Positions 34,538-43,321 of a DNA stretch of 64,000 nt are shown piece by piece. Numbering within the stretch: the first letter of the stretch is position 1; the number at the start of each line of letters is the position of its first letter. The notes beneath the pieces are model-generated. The model had not been told where the DNA came from. It ran no database searches and saw nothing but the letters and a program-made list of their open reading frames with translations. The stretch covers positions 1,178,001-1,242,000 of the forward strand of contig CP028150.1 of the NCBI GenBank assembly GCA_003028315.1. Reading direction: 5' to 3'. Position numbers and translations under genes: made by a program. The DNA is from Neisseria mucosa (GTDB lineage Bacteria; Pseudomonadota; Gammaproteobacteria; Burkholderiales; Neisseriaceae).

Positions 34538-34756
34538 TTATCCCGATTTTTGCGCTTTGGCGCGGCGCACGGTAATGCTTTCACCCCCGATACCCCAGTT
34601 ATCCATGTCCACTTCATCAATGACGACGACCGTGGTCTGCGGATTTTTATTCAACACACGGGCAAGCAGCTCGGTAACACCGCGGATAAGCTCGGCTTTC
34701 TGTTCGGCACTCGGAGCCTCGCTGCCGCCCGTTACCTTGATATTGACGTAAGGCAT
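34538..34756 (-). CDS. 4-oxalocrotonate tautomerase family protein
   Basis: Small tautomerase of 72 residues. After removal of Met the catalytic Pro1 is exposed (MPYVNIKVTGG). GVTELLARVLNKNP and VVVIDEVDMDNWGIGG are family features. The start is the second of two adjacent ATGs (34756), because only this one leaves proline at the N terminus. No aromatic-degradation genes are nearby, so the substrate is unknown. A Correia element begins 84 bp upstream and may provide its promoter. Confidence 0.9.
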   Translation of the reverse strand: MPYVNIKVTGGSEAPSAEQKAELIRGVTELLARVLNKNPQTTVVVIDEVDMDNWGIGGESITVRRAKAQKSG

Positions 34757-34839
34757 CATTGTCCTTTCTGAAAATGTAGTAAATTCAAATAAACCGATTC
34801 ATACCGTCCTTTGTGCTCCCGCCTGTGCAGGAAGAGAAA

Positions 34840-34946
34840 TATAGTGGATTAAATTTAAACCAGTACGGCGTTGCCTCGCCTTGCCGTACTACCTGTACTG
34901 TCTGCGGCTTCGTCGCCTTGTCCTGATTTAAATTTAATCCACTATA
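34840..34946. repeat. Correia repeat element, short form (107 bp)
   Basis: TATAGTGGATTAAATTTAAA to TTTAATCCACTATA, in the opposite core orientation to the copies at 8649 and 22033. Confidence 0.93.
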
Positions 34947-34999
34947 ACGGCTTAGAAACGTCCTGTTTTTATTTTATTCCGCCTTAGGCGATGGGTTTA

Positions 35000-35029
35000 A
35001 AGGTCGTCTGAAAACTTTCAGACGACCTC
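35000..35029. terminator. Inverted uptake-sequence terminator for dusC
   Basis: AAGGTCGTCTGAAAA and CTTTCAGACGACCT, tight hairpin just beyond the dusC stop on the minus strand. Confidence 0.85.
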
Positions 35030-35036
35030 ATCATTA

Positions 35037-36002
35037 TCAGGCATTCATCTTGTCTTCAAACGCCGCCAAAATCCGCACGACTTCTTCCGCGTCTTTGACC
35101 GCCCTTACCGCGTCAAACAATTCCTGCGCTTCTCCAAATTCTTTCTTCATCATGCCCAGCCATTGTTTCAGGCGGGCGACGGGGTATTTGTTGTTCGCTT
35201 CTTTGGCGAGACACAAATGGAAAAATTGGTTTATCCACACCGAAACTTCGGCGAAATCGGTATCGCGGACGGTTTCGCCGTTTTCGTATTGTTTAATTTG
35301 GCGCGCCAAATCGGGGCGGATGACGGCGCCGCGGCCGAGCATGACGCTGTTGCAGCCCGTCATCTCTTTAATACCGATATAGTCTTTGAGGCTGAACACG
35401 TCGCCGTTGGCGGTTACGGGGATGGCGACGTGTTCGCGGATTTTGCGTATCCATTCCCAATGCGCGGGTGGTTCGTAGCCTTCGACTTTGGTGCGCGCGT
35501 GTACGGTCAGGGCGCAGGCCCCGCCTTCGGCGATGGCGGCGGCACATTCGAGCGCGAGGCTTTTGTCTTCGTAACCGAGCCGCATTTTGCCGGTAAGCGG
35601 GATGTGTTCGGGCAGGCGTTGGCGCAAGGTTTTGACGATATGGTGGATGAGGTCGGGCTCTTTGAGCAGGACGGCGCCGCCTTTGTGTTTGTTGACCGTG
35701 GGGGCGGGACAGCCGAAATTGAGGTCGATTTTGTCCGCGCCGAAGCGGACGGCTTCCAAGGCGTTGACTGCCATATTGTCGGCATCGCTGCCCAAAAGCT
35801 GGACGGTACAGGGCGTGCCGGCGGGGGTCTTGTTGCCGTTGGCGATTTCGGGGGCGTATTTGAGCCAGGTGGAACGGGAATGGACAGTGTGGGTAATGCG
35901 GACGAACTCGCTGACGCATTCGTCGTAGCCGCCGATACGGGTCAGCAAATCGCGCATCACATCGTCCACCAGCCCCTGCATGGGCGCAAGGATAAGCTGC
36001 AT
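35037..36002 (-). CDS. dusC: tRNA-dihydrouridine(16) synthase
   Basis: Flavin enzyme that reduces uridine in the tRNA D-loop. It has 321 residues from the ATG at 36002 (MQLILAPMQGLVDDVMRDLL). The FMN-binding barrel shows VQLLGSD, DLNFGCPAPTVNKHKGGAVLL with the catalytic Cys, KMRLGYEDKSLALE and ANGDVFSL. The C-terminal helical domain contacts tRNA. The SEFVRITHTVHSRSTWLKYAPE region and overall length fit DusC better than DusA or DusB. The ORF extends to 36074, but the upstream part covers an uptake sequence and is not conserved-looking. Confidence 0.92.
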   Translation of the reverse strand: MQLILAPMQGLVDDVMRDLLTRIGGYDECVSEFVRITHTVHSRSTWLKYAPEIANGNKTPAGTPCTVQLLGSDADNMAVNALEAVRFGADKIDLNFGCPAPTVNKHKGGAVLLKEPDLIHHIVKTLRQRLPEHIPLTGKMRLGYEDKSLALECAAAIAEGGACALTVHARTKVEGYEPPAHWEWIRKIREHVAIPVTANGDVFSLKDYIGIKEMTGCNSVMLGRGAVIRPDLARQIKQYENGETVRDTDFAEVSVWINQFFHLCLAKEANNKYPVARLKQWLGMMKKEFGEAQELFDAVRAVKDAEEVVRILAAFEDKMNA

Positions 36003-36090
36003 ATCGGAGGAGGTCGTCTGAAAAAAGGAAATGCGTATTGTAGCGGTATATCGGTTAAAATACACGCTTTCCACATAGACGGCGCAAGCG

Positions 36091-37050
36091 ATGGCGATGA
36101 ACGAAAAAATCCGTTTGATTATCGATACCGACCCCGGTCAGGACGATGCTGCGGCCATTTTGGCGGCACACGGTCTGGCACGGCGCGGCTTGGTCGATTT
36201 TTTGGGCATGACCGTCGTCGCCGGCAATGTCGGCATAGATTTAGCGGCAAAAAACGCGCGCATCGTCTGCGATTGGGCGGGCGAGAAAGATTTCCCCGTT
36301 TACGCCGGTGCAGTCAAACCTTTATTGCGCGAGCTGGAGACGGCGGAAGCGGTACACGGCAAAACGGGCTTGGACGGTACGGCGTTGCACGAGCCGCGCT
36401 GTCCTTTGCAAAAGCAGCACGCGGTTGCATATTTGGTGGAAACTTTGAGCCGCGCCGAAGACGCTTCGATGACTTTGTGCCCGATAGGTCCGCTGACCAA
36501 TATCGCGCTGGCGTTGAGCATCGCGCCGGAAGCCGTCCGCGCCATCAAACGCATTGTCTTGATGGGCGGCAATTATTTTGAAGCGGGCAACATGACGCCT
36601 GCCGCCGAATTCAATTTCTTCACCGACCCGCACGCGGCGCAAATCGTGCTGCAAAGCGGTGCACCGATTACGGTTTTGCCGCTGGACGTTACCCACAAGG
36701 CGCAAATCACTTCCGAACGCATGAACCGCTTACGTCGTCTGAAAAACTCCAACGGCAGCCGTTTGGCGGATATTTTGCAAAGTTACGAACGTTTCGACAT
36801 TCAGCAGTTTGGCTTGGAAGGCGGCCCGCTGCACGACCCTTGCGCCGTCATCTGCGCCGTGTTCCCCGAATTGTTTTCAGGCAGGATGTGCCGTGTGGAT
36901 GTGGAGACGCAAAGCGGACTGTCCACCGGCGCGTGCGCCGTCGATTGGCACGGCACGACCGGCAAAGCGCCCAATGCGCTTTGGATAACCGAAGTCGATG
37001 CCGACCGTATGTTTGAAGAACTGACCGCCGCCATTGCCGAACTGCCTTGA
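36091..37050 (+). CDS. Inosine-uridine nucleoside hydrolase family protein
   Basis: Cleaves the N-glycosidic bond of nucleosides for salvage. The protein has 319 residues. The calcium-binding motif DTDPGQDDAAA is at about residues 12-22. VAGNVGID follows, with the conserved MGGNYFEAGNMTPAAEFNFFTDPHAA block near residue 155 and the acid/base His in GGPLHDPCAV near 250. Substrate preference cannot be read from the sequence. Two ATGs (36091, 36097) are possible. An uptake sequence inside encodes RRLKNS. Confidence 0.92.
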   Translation: MAMNEKIRLIIDTDPGQDDAAAILAAHGLARRGLVDFLGMTVVAGNVGIDLAAKNARIVCDWAGEKDFPVYAGAVKPLLRELETAEAVHGKTGLDGTALHEPRCPLQKQHAVAYLVETLSRAEDASMTLCPIGPLTNIALALSIAPEAVRAIKRIVLMGGNYFEAGNMTPAAEFNFFTDPHAAQIVLQSGAPITVLPLDVTHKAQITSERMNRLRRLKNSNGSRLADILQSYERFDIQQFGLEGGPLHDPCAVICAVFPELFSGRMCRVDVETQSGLSTGACAVDWHGTTGKAPNALWITEVDADRMFEELTAAIAELP

Positions 37051-37097
37051 TTTCCCGATTTTGATTTTTCAGACGCCCCTTTTCAGACGACCTCATC

Positions 37098-38651
37098 ATG
37101 AACCCGAAAATTCCCGCCACAGCAGCCATGTTGGTCAAAAACTCGGAACGCTATCTGCACGAAGTTTTGACCGCGCTTCAAGACTTCGACGAAGTATTGC
37201 TGCTCGACAACGGCTCGACCGACCGTACCTTTGAAATCGCCGAACGCTTCACCAACGTCAGTTATTACAAATACGACTTCATCGGCTTCGGCCCAATGAA
37301 AAACCTTGCCGCCCGCCTCGCGCAAAACAATTGGATATTCAGCATAGACAGCGACGAAGTGGCAGATAGCGAACTGATTGCCGCCATCCGCAAAGCCGTG
37401 GCGGAAAACAAAGAACAAAACATCTTCTCGCTCTCGCGCCTAAACCACTACAACGGCCGCCTGATCAAAGCCTGCGGCTGGTATCCCGACATTATCCCGC
37501 GCCTTTACCACCGCCGTTTTACCCGTTTTTCCGACCGTCAGGTACATGAATCGCTGATTTTGCCGCCCGATGCAAACGTCCGTCCGCTCGAAGGTCGTCT
37601 GAAACACTATTCCTTCGAAAACGCCGAAGGGCTGATTCAAAAAATGCAGCAATACAGCTCGCTCTACGCCGAAGAAAACCGCTACAAAAAAGACAGCTCG
37701 CCCTTCAAAGCCCTGTTGCACGGCAGCGTATCGTTTGTCAAAAACTACCTGCTCAAACGCGGTTTCGCCTACGGCGCGGACGGCTTGACCATTTCCATCG
37801 CCAATGCCCAAGGTTCGTACTACAAATATGTCAAACTTTACGAGCGCAACCGCAATATCAGCGTCGCCCTGATTGTAACCACCTACAACCGTCCCGACGC
37901 GCTGGAGCTGGTTTTAAAATCCGCACTCGCTCAAACCCGCCTGCCCGACGAAATCATCGTCGCGGACGACGGTTCGCGCCAAGACACCGCCGAAGTCGTC
38001 GAGTTCATCCGCAGCCACACCGACATCCCCGTCAAACATTCTTGGCGGCCGGACGACGGCTTCCGCGCCGCCGAATCACGCAACCGCGCGCTAGCGCAGG
38101 CAAAAAGCGACTACATCATCCTTATCGACGGCGACATGATACTCGACCCGTCCTTCATCGCCGACCATCTCAAGCTCGCACGCAAAGGCAGGCTGATACA
38201 GGGTTCGCGCGTCATCCTGACCCAAAGCCGCACCCAGGAAATTTTAGATTCCGGCGAATTGCCCGATTTGTCCGCGTTCAGCCAAGGCATAGAAAAACGC
38301 CTCTCCGCCCTGCGCTGCCGCAGCCTGTCCGCCCTGATCGGCAGACAAAGCAGCCGCAAACACAAAGGCATCAAAACCTGCAATATGGGCTTTTTCCGCA
38401 GCGATGCGCTGGCCGTCAACGGCTTCGACAACCGCTTTGTCGGCTGGGGACGCGAAGACAGCGAGTTCGTCGCCCGCCTCTTCCATAACGGCATGAAACG
38501 CCATAACCTCAAATTTGCCGGCATCGCCTACCACCTCTGGCACCACGAAGCCGAACGCGACGCCCTGCCGCAAAACGACGCCCTGCTCAAAGCCACGCTG
38601 TCCGAACAAAAAATCCGCTGCGAAGACGGCATGGACGAGTTCATAAAATAA
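37098..38651 (+). CDS. Fused double glycosyltransferase (family 2)
   Basis: 517-residue protein made of two GT2 domains. The first (about 1-250) resembles WaaE/KdtX lipopolysaccharide-core glucosyltransferases: AAMLVKNSERYLHEVL, DNGSTDRTFEIAERF, the metal motif FSIDSDEVAD and CGWYPDIIPRLYHRR. The second (about 255-517) starts at NISVALIVTTYNRPDALELVL. It has VADDGSRQDT, LIDGDMILDP and the C-terminal WGREDSEFVARL typical of bifunctional or chondroitin-type transferases. Together they probably extend a lipooligosaccharide or glycoprotein glycan on the cytoplasmic side. The junction is in frame with no stop. Acceptor and sugar are unknown. Confidence 0.88.
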   Translation: MNPKIPATAAMLVKNSERYLHEVLTALQDFDEVLLLDNGSTDRTFEIAERFTNVSYYKYDFIGFGPMKNLAARLAQNNWIFSIDSDEVADSELIAAIRKAVAENKEQNIFSLSRLNHYNGRLIKACGWYPDIIPRLYHRRFTRFSDRQVHESLILPPDANVRPLEGRLKHYSFENAEGLIQKMQQYSSLYAEENRYKKDSSPFKALLHGSVSFVKNYLLKRGFAYGADGLTISIANAQGSYYKYVKLYERNRNISVALIVTTYNRPDALELVLKSALAQTRLPDEIIVADDGSRQDTAEVVEFIRSHTDIPVKHSWRPDDGFRAAESRNRALAQAKSDYIILIDGDMILDPSFIADHLKLARKGRLIQGSRVILTQSRTQEILDSGELPDLSAFSQGIEKRLSALRCRSLSALIGRQSSRKHKGIKTCNMGFFRSDALAVNGFDNRFVGWGREDSEFVARLFHNGMKRHNLKFAGIAYHLWHHEAERDALPQNDALLKATLSEQKIRCEDGMDEFIK

Positions 38652-38674
38652 ACCGTTTTGCGCTTGTCCCCCTC

Positions 38675-38707
38675 AAACGTCGTCTGAAACCTTTCAGACG
38701 ACGTTTT
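38675..38707. terminator. Inverted uptake-sequence terminator
   Basis: AAACGTCGTCTGAAA and TTTCAGACGACGTTTT, tight hairpin with T run. Confidence 0.85.
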
Positions 38708-38813
38708 ACCTTCAAGCAGCCGTTCAACCATCAAATCTTTACTGAAACCAAACACTTGCAGTGTTATACTATTAATACAACGACAAACTACTCACACACT
38801 ACGGTTACACATC

Positions 38814-39575
38814 ATGTCCCCCCGCCCGATTACCATCACCTCATACAACATGCACAAAGGCATGTCCGCGCTCAACCGCAAAGTCCAAGTGGACAGCATG
38901 GCGGAAGAGCTTCGCGGCATAGGCTCGGATGTCCTGTTTTTGCAGGAAGTGCAAGGTCAACACCTGACCCGCAGCAGCAGGCTGCCCGATTTTCCCGAAA
39001 AACCGCATTACGATATCCTCGGCGACCACCTCTCCTACAACCGCAGCTACGGCAAAAACGCCGTTTACCCGCAGCGCCACCACGGCAACGCCATCCTCAG
39101 CCGCCTGCCGCTGGAAACCCGCCACAACCTCAACATCAGCGTCAACAAACTCGAACAGCGCGGCGTACTCCATTGCGAAGTCCTGCCAGAAGGCTGGGAA
39201 ACCCCGCTCGTCTGCCTCTGCGCCCACCTCAACCTGCGCGAACCCGACCGCGCCAAACAATACCGCGCCATCTTCGAATACGTCGTGCATCACATCGACC
39301 CGCAAAGTCCGCTGATTCTCGCCGGCGATTTCAACGACTGGCGGCAAAAATCCGCCCTGTCCTTAGGCAACGCCTTGAACTTGAACGAAGTATTCGTGGA
39401 CAGCAACGGCAAACGCCCCAAAACCTTCCCCGCCCGCCTGCCCGTCCTCAGCCTCGACCGCGTCTATACCCGCAACTTGGAAGTCTTAGACTCCCAAATC
39501 CACAACGGCAAAAACTGGCAGCGCCTCTCCGACCACTTGCCCTTGAGCGTCAAAGTCAGACCCAAACTGCCTTGA
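38814..39575 (+). CDS. Endonuclease/exonuclease/phosphatase family protein
   Basis: 253-residue EEP-fold hydrolase. The metal and catalytic motifs occur in order: TSYNMHKG (Asn12), FLQEVQG (Glu44), HHGNAILSR, LCAHLNL, LAGDFNDW (Asp and Asn) and LSDHLPL (Asp-His). It is too short and lacks the lesion-recognition loops of ExoIII, and it could act on DNA, RNA, or a phospholipid or inositol phosphate. No signal peptide, so cytoplasmic. Preceded by an AT-rich stretch with TATACT at about 38766-38771, a possible -10. Confidence 0.85.
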   Translation: MSPRPITITSYNMHKGMSALNRKVQVDSMAEELRGIGSDVLFLQEVQGQHLTRSSRLPDFPEKPHYDILGDHLSYNRSYGKNAVYPQRHHGNAILSRLPLETRHNLNISVNKLEQRGVLHCEVLPEGWETPLVCLCAHLNLREPDRAKQYRAIFEYVVHHIDPQSPLILAGDFNDWRQKSALSLGNALNLNEVFVDSNGKRPKTFPARLPVLSLDRVYTRNLEVLDSQIHNGKNWQRLSDHLPLSVKVRPKLP

Positions 39576-39587
39576 CCGTACCCATGC

Positions 39588-39633
39588 CAAAGGTCGTCTG
39601 AAAACCTGAAATCGGGATTTTCAGACGACCTTC
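39588..39633. terminator. Inverted uptake-sequence terminator
   Basis: AAAGGTCGTCTGAAAA and TTTTCAGACGACCTT with a spacer. Nothing else is visible up to 39818. Confidence 0.85.
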
Positions 39634-39818
39634 CATATCCACGTTCCTGCCCGCCACACCGTATGAGGTTCAAATACAGGATACTTATAACATCATTCAC
39701 ATTCCTACTTGAATTTGCTGCAAAACGATAGAAGAATCTCTTTTATTTTCAAACCCTTTATTCCCCTATACTTCGTTTCCCGATAAAATACGCCTTTTCG
39801 ATTTTGACTCTATCCGCC

Positions 39819-40667
39819 ATGCTGACCGACCTTCAAGCCATCAACCGCCTGCTGCCGCAAACTCAGTGCCGAGAATGCGGCTATCAAGGCTGCCTGCCTT
39901 ATGCACAAGCTTTGTTGCACGAGGATGCGCCTGTTAATCTGTGCGCACCCGGAGGAGAGGCGGTGATGGTCGATATTGCTGCCTTATTAGGCAAGCCGCG
40001 CGTTGCGCCGGTCAAAACGCAGCCCAAAGCCGTCGCCTTGATAGACGAAGCCGCCTGTATCGGCTGTACCGCCTGCATCCGCGCTTGCCCTGTCGATGCG
40101 ATTATGGGGGCAAGCAAGTTTATGCACACTGTCATCAGCGACGAATGCACAGGCTGCGGACTCTGCCTCCCGCCTTGTCCGGTGGACTGTATCGACATGA
40201 TACCTTCCGAACAGGAATACCTCCCCGCCGCGCGAAGCCTGAGCCGTTCTTCCGAAGCGCGTTTCGCCGCCGCCGAATACGCGCAAAGCCGCTTTGATTG
40301 GCACACCGAACGCAAAGCGCGCGACGAGGCGGAACGCAAAGCCATGCTTGCCGAGCGCGAAGCCGCTGTTAAAGCCAAGCAGGCGCAAATTCAAGCCGAA
40401 ACCAAAGCTGCGTCCAAACCTACTTTCAATCCTATGGATTTGATTGCCAAAGCCATGGCGAAAGCACAATCCCAACAAGACAAGCTGGTTGCATCCGACA
40501 ACCGTGAAGCATTCAAAAACCGGCAAATCGAAGAAGCCAAAGAGCGCGCCGAATTGCGCCGTGCCCAACGCGATGTCAAATATGGCAACGAAGAAGAAAA
40601 AGCTGCTGCGCTTGCCTACCTGCGCCGTTATAAAGCGGAGCAGGAAGCAGCCAAAGAAATACGGTGA
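39819..40667 (+). CDS. RnfB-like ferredoxin
   Basis: Iron-sulfur protein of 282 residues from the ATG at 39819. The N-terminal 4Fe-4S module has Cys17, Cys20, Cys25 and Cys42 (CRECGYQGCLPYA ... LCAPGG), as in RnfB/RsxB. Two further ferredoxin motifs follow at about 85-125 (CIGCTACIRACPVDAI and CTGCGLCLPPCPVDCI). Unlike true RnfB it lacks the N-terminal membrane helix and ends in a long charged coiled coil (about 160-282, rich in Ala, Glu and Lys). No other rnf gene is present, so it is likely a soluble electron carrier. The upstream TTG at 39804 is rejected in favour of ATG. Confidence 0.85.
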   Translation: MLTDLQAINRLLPQTQCRECGYQGCLPYAQALLHEDAPVNLCAPGGEAVMVDIAALLGKPRVAPVKTQPKAVALIDEAACIGCTACIRACPVDAIMGASKFMHTVISDECTGCGLCLPPCPVDCIDMIPSEQEYLPAARSLSRSSEARFAAAEYAQSRFDWHTERKARDEAERKAMLAEREAAVKAKQAQIQAETKAASKPTFNPMDLIAKAMAKAQSQQDKLVASDNREAFKNRQIEEAKERAELRRAQRDVKYGNEEEKAAALAYLRRYKAEQEAAKEIR

Positions 40668-40685
40668 TTTGGGTGGAGAAACTTT

Positions 40686-40719
40686 AAAGGTCGTCTGAAA
40701 TAGGTTTTCAGACGACCTT
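40686..40719. terminator. Inverted uptake-sequence terminator
   Basis: AAAGGTCGTCTGAAA and TTTTCAGACGACCTT, abutting the Correia element that follows. Confidence 0.88.
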
Positions 40720-40720
40720 A

Positions 40721-40832
40721 TATAGTGGATTAAATTTAAATCAGGACAAGGCGACGAAGCCGCAGACAGTACAGATAGTACGGCAAGGCGAGGCGAGGCA
40801 ACGCCGTACTGGTTTAAAGTTAATCCACTATA
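40721..40832. repeat. Correia repeat element with 5-bp internal duplication (112 bp)
   Basis: TATAGTGGATTAAATTTAAA to TTAATCCACTATA. The GGCGA unit is duplicated (GGCGAGGCGAGGCAACG), making it 5 bp longer than the other short copies. Confidence 0.92.
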
Positions 40833-40948
40833 AAAAAGATTCCGTCATTCCGGTGCAAATGAAAATCCTTATTTAATAATCGGAAATTTCCAAATACACC
40901 ATTCCTACTGAGAATATTGAGAAAAACAAGCTTCCGCTTCAACAAAAA

Positions 40949-41003
40949 GAAGGTCGTCTGAAAACGCAATATAGACAATCCCAGCATTTTCAGACGACCT
41001 TTT
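40949..41003. terminator. Widely spaced inverted uptake sequences
   Basis: AAGGTCGTCTGAAAA and TTTTCAGACGACCTTTTT around a 23-base loop, downstream of the aldehyde dehydrogenase gene on the minus strand. Confidence 0.8.
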
Positions 41004-41014
41004 TCAATCCTTCC

Positions 41015-42358
41015 TTATTTCTGCCAATACGTTTTCACGTTCACAAATTCATACAACCCGAATTCAGACAATTCCCGTCCGTAACCTGAGGCTTTGACGC
41101 CGCCAAAGGGAAGGCGCAGGTCACTGCTGGTATGGCGGTTGATAAACACCGAGCCTGCTTGGATTTTTTCGGCAAACGCCCAAGCGCGGCGGGTATCGGC
41201 GGTATAAATACTGGCGCCCAATCCGTAGGGCGTATCGTTGGCAAGGGCGACGGCGTGTTCCTCGTCCTTCGCCCGCAAAATCATGGCAACCGGCCCGAAA
41301 ACCTCTTCATTCCAAACGCGGCAGTCGGGATTCACTTTGTCCAACACGGTGGCGGGGTAAAACCAGCCCGTTCCTTCGGGAATGAAACCGCCCGTCAAAA
41401 CCTCTGCGCCGTTTGCGACTGCATCCTGTACCTGAGCGTGTACGTTTGCGCGCAAGTCTTCGCGGTGCAGCGGGGCGAGTGTGGTCGCAGGGTCTTTGGG
41501 ATTGCCCGTTTGCAATTTGGCGCATTCAGCAAGAAACAAGGGGATGAAGCGGTCTGCGACGGCTTCGGTAACGACGATTCGTTTGGCTGCGTTGCAAGAC
41601 TGACCGGCGTCGCGGAAACGCGAATAACAGGCTTCGACGGCGGCGCGTTCGAGATCCGCATCAGGCATGACAATGAAAGGGTTACTGCCACCGAGTTCGA
41701 GGACGGTTTTCTTGAGGTGCATTCCCGCATGGGCGGCGAGCAGGCGGCCGGTCCGCGTCGAGCCGGTAAACGCCATCGCATCGGTGTCTTCAATGGCTTT
41801 CAACGCATCGTCGTTGTTCAACCATGCGCCAATCAACGGGAGGTCGTCTGAAACCAGTTCCAGCAGCGCAGCGCTGACCCTTGCAACGCTGGGCGCGGGT
41901 TTGACGGCACAAGCGTTTCCCGCGCACAGGGCAGGAATGGCAAAACGCAAAACCTGCCAGACAGGATAGTTCCACGGCATGACGGCAAGCACAACACCCA
42001 ACGGCTCAAAACGCACCTGACTGAGGCTCGCCTGCGTAGCAATGGTCTTATGCGCCAGCAACTCGGGGGCAAGGCGGACGTAATATCGGATGAGCTCGAC
42101 CGATTTATCCAGTTCGGCACGGCATTCATGCAGGCAGCGTCCGACTTCTTCGCAAACCATCTCCGCAAGCCGCTCCTTGTTTTGCGCCAAACGCTCGGCA
42201 AAGGCTTGCAGCAAAGCAGTCCGCCCGGTAACGCCCAACCGCGCAAACGCCTGCTGGCGCAACTTCAACGCTGCCAATTCTTGTGCAAACTCTGCATAAC
42301 CCTGCGCAGGACGGCGGCAAAGGGTTTCGCCGGTATAGGCGTTGATGCTGTGAAACAT
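41015..42358 (-). CDS. NAD(P)-dependent succinate-semialdehyde-type aldehyde dehydrogenase
   Basis: 447-residue aldehyde dehydrogenase. Catalytic Cys255 lies in GQSCNAAKR and general-base Glu221 in LELGGSNPF. The coenzyme motif is FTGSTRTGRLLA, and PWNYPVWQVLRF near residue 128 fixes the cofactor site. Length and sequence style match the short Sad/GabD-like class acting on succinate semialdehyde, though other small aldehydes are possible. The ATG at 42358 has a ribosome site (AAAGGAGC, 7 bases upstream). No GABA transaminase is adjacent. An in-frame inverse uptake sequence encodes the VSDDLPL stretch. Confidence 0.9.
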   Translation of the reverse strand: MFHSINAYTGETLCRRPAQGYAEFAQELAALKLRQQAFARLGVTGRTALLQAFAERLAQNKERLAEMVCEEVGRCLHECRAELDKSVELIRYYVRLAPELLAHKTIATQASLSQVRFEPLGVVLAVMPWNYPVWQVLRFAIPALCAGNACAVKPAPSVARVSAALLELVSDDLPLIGAWLNNDDALKAIEDTDAMAFTGSTRTGRLLAAHAGMHLKKTVLELGGSNPFIVMPDADLERAAVEACYSRFRDAGQSCNAAKRIVVTEAVADRFIPLFLAECAKLQTGNPKDPATTLAPLHREDLRANVHAQVQDAVANGAEVLTGGFIPEGTGWFYPATVLDKVNPDCRVWNEEVFGPVAMILRAKDEEHAVALANDTPYGLGASIYTADTRRAWAFAEKIQAGSVFINRHTSSDLRLPFGGVKASGYGRELSEFGLYEFVNVKTYWQK

Positions 42359-42390
42359 GGTTCGGCTCCTTTGTATGTCGGTTTTATTTT

Positions 42391-42427
42391 AGGTCGTCTG
42401 AAAATTAAGACGTTCTTTCAGACGATG
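42391..42427. promoter_or_regulatory. Inverted uptake sequences upstream of the aldehyde dehydrogenase
   Basis: TAGGTCGTCTGAAAA and CTTTCAGACGATG, an imperfect pair in the promoter region on the minus strand. Confidence 0.55.
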
Positions 42428-42523
42428 TTTGTTCATCAAAGATGGCGCGATTATATAGCAAACTCGGATAGAACATCTCCACACAGTCCTTTCCGGACAG
42501 ACAACCCAGACTAAAAGGAATTT

Positions 42524-42643
42524 ATGTCATTCGCCAATAACGCTTAAATTTTGCCATTCCCATCCCCTGATTTTGTAGAAACTGCTGAATTTATCGAGGA
42601 ATCAGCCGTCTTGTTCTCACCACCCAAATGCCGCACCTTCTGA
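42524..42643 (+). pseudogene. Possible gene remnant with in-frame stop
   Basis: ATG at 42524, preceded by AAAAGGAA, reads MSFANNA then TAA. The same frame continues as FPSPDFVETAEFIEESAVLF up to TGA at 42643. It lies at the left edge of the AT-rich island. It may be the truncated start of a gene displaced by the island; it is short and could be chance. Confidence 0.25.
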
Positions 42644-42657
42644 ATAACGCGCCTTGA

Positions 42658-43131
42658 TCAAATCCTTTTAATGAAAAAGAAAAGAGAAAGTAATAAAAAG
42701 AATACTGCCAACTTTAAACAAAATACTGAGTTAGAAGCTAATATTGCAAGTAAATTCACATCCTTCGTTATTTTTTTGTTTGAATAAAATATATCATTTT
42801 TGTAATACGAAACTAAAACGCCATTTAAAAAGTTTGTTTCATTGGGGTTTAATAATAATATTTTTGCATTTGTTATAGGGAATCTTTTATTTATATTTTC
42901 CATTTTACATAAATCATCAAGTCCGTAACAAGATAGCCAGTATGATCTTAATCCTGTTTCAAGCTTAATCTTTCTTTCTCCTCTATTAGGGGAGGAAATC
43001 AGCATTGTTGCCTCATTGAAGGATTGCTCCTCACCTTTAAAATCCAAGCCATAGGGAGCAATAAAAATAAATGCTAGAAGAATGCAAAATAACGAAAAAA
43101 ATAAAGAAATACTATAATATTTAAATTTCAT
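42658..43131 (-). CDS. AT-rich hypothetical membrane protein
   Basis: 157-residue protein with an N-terminal helix (about 5-28, ISLFFSLFCILLAFIFIAPYG) and a C-terminal helix (about 133-154). The middle 100 residues are probably periplasmic and contain two cysteines (LSCYGLDDLC). No family is recognised. Base composition is far more AT-rich than neighbouring housekeeping genes, and rare-type codons (ATA, AAA, TTA) dominate, suggesting transfer. It lies downstream of a lipoprotein gene of similar composition on the same strand. Confidence 0.7.
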   Translation of the reverse strand: MKFKYYSISLFFSLFCILLAFIFIAPYGLDFKGEEQSFNEATMLISSPNRGERKIKLETGLRSYWLSCYGLDDLCKMENINKRFPITNAKILLLNPNETNFLNGVLVSYYKNDIFYSNKKITKDVNLLAILASNSVFCLKLAVFFLLLSLFFFIKRI

Positions 43132-43321
43132 TATTTACCCTATATATGAAAAGTAATAAATAAAGTTTGGGTGAAAGCCTAATAGAGACTTTGCAATAAC
43201 ATGAGTTACTAAAATTTTATGCTCAATACTATTTTTAAAATGAAGAACCTCCTTGATTTCTTCTACTTTTTTCCTCAATATCAGAAAAGTTTTAGCCAAT
43301 TGAAAATTTTTTAGTACATTC
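43132..43321. other. AT-rich spacer inside island
   Basis: No start-bearing ORF of coding character was found between the membrane protein and the 37-residue remnant. Confidence 0.4.

Noticed and set aside
38766..38776. Complete sigma-70 promoter before the EEP nuclease gene
   Set aside because: TATACT is present, but no -35 at 16-18 bp was found.
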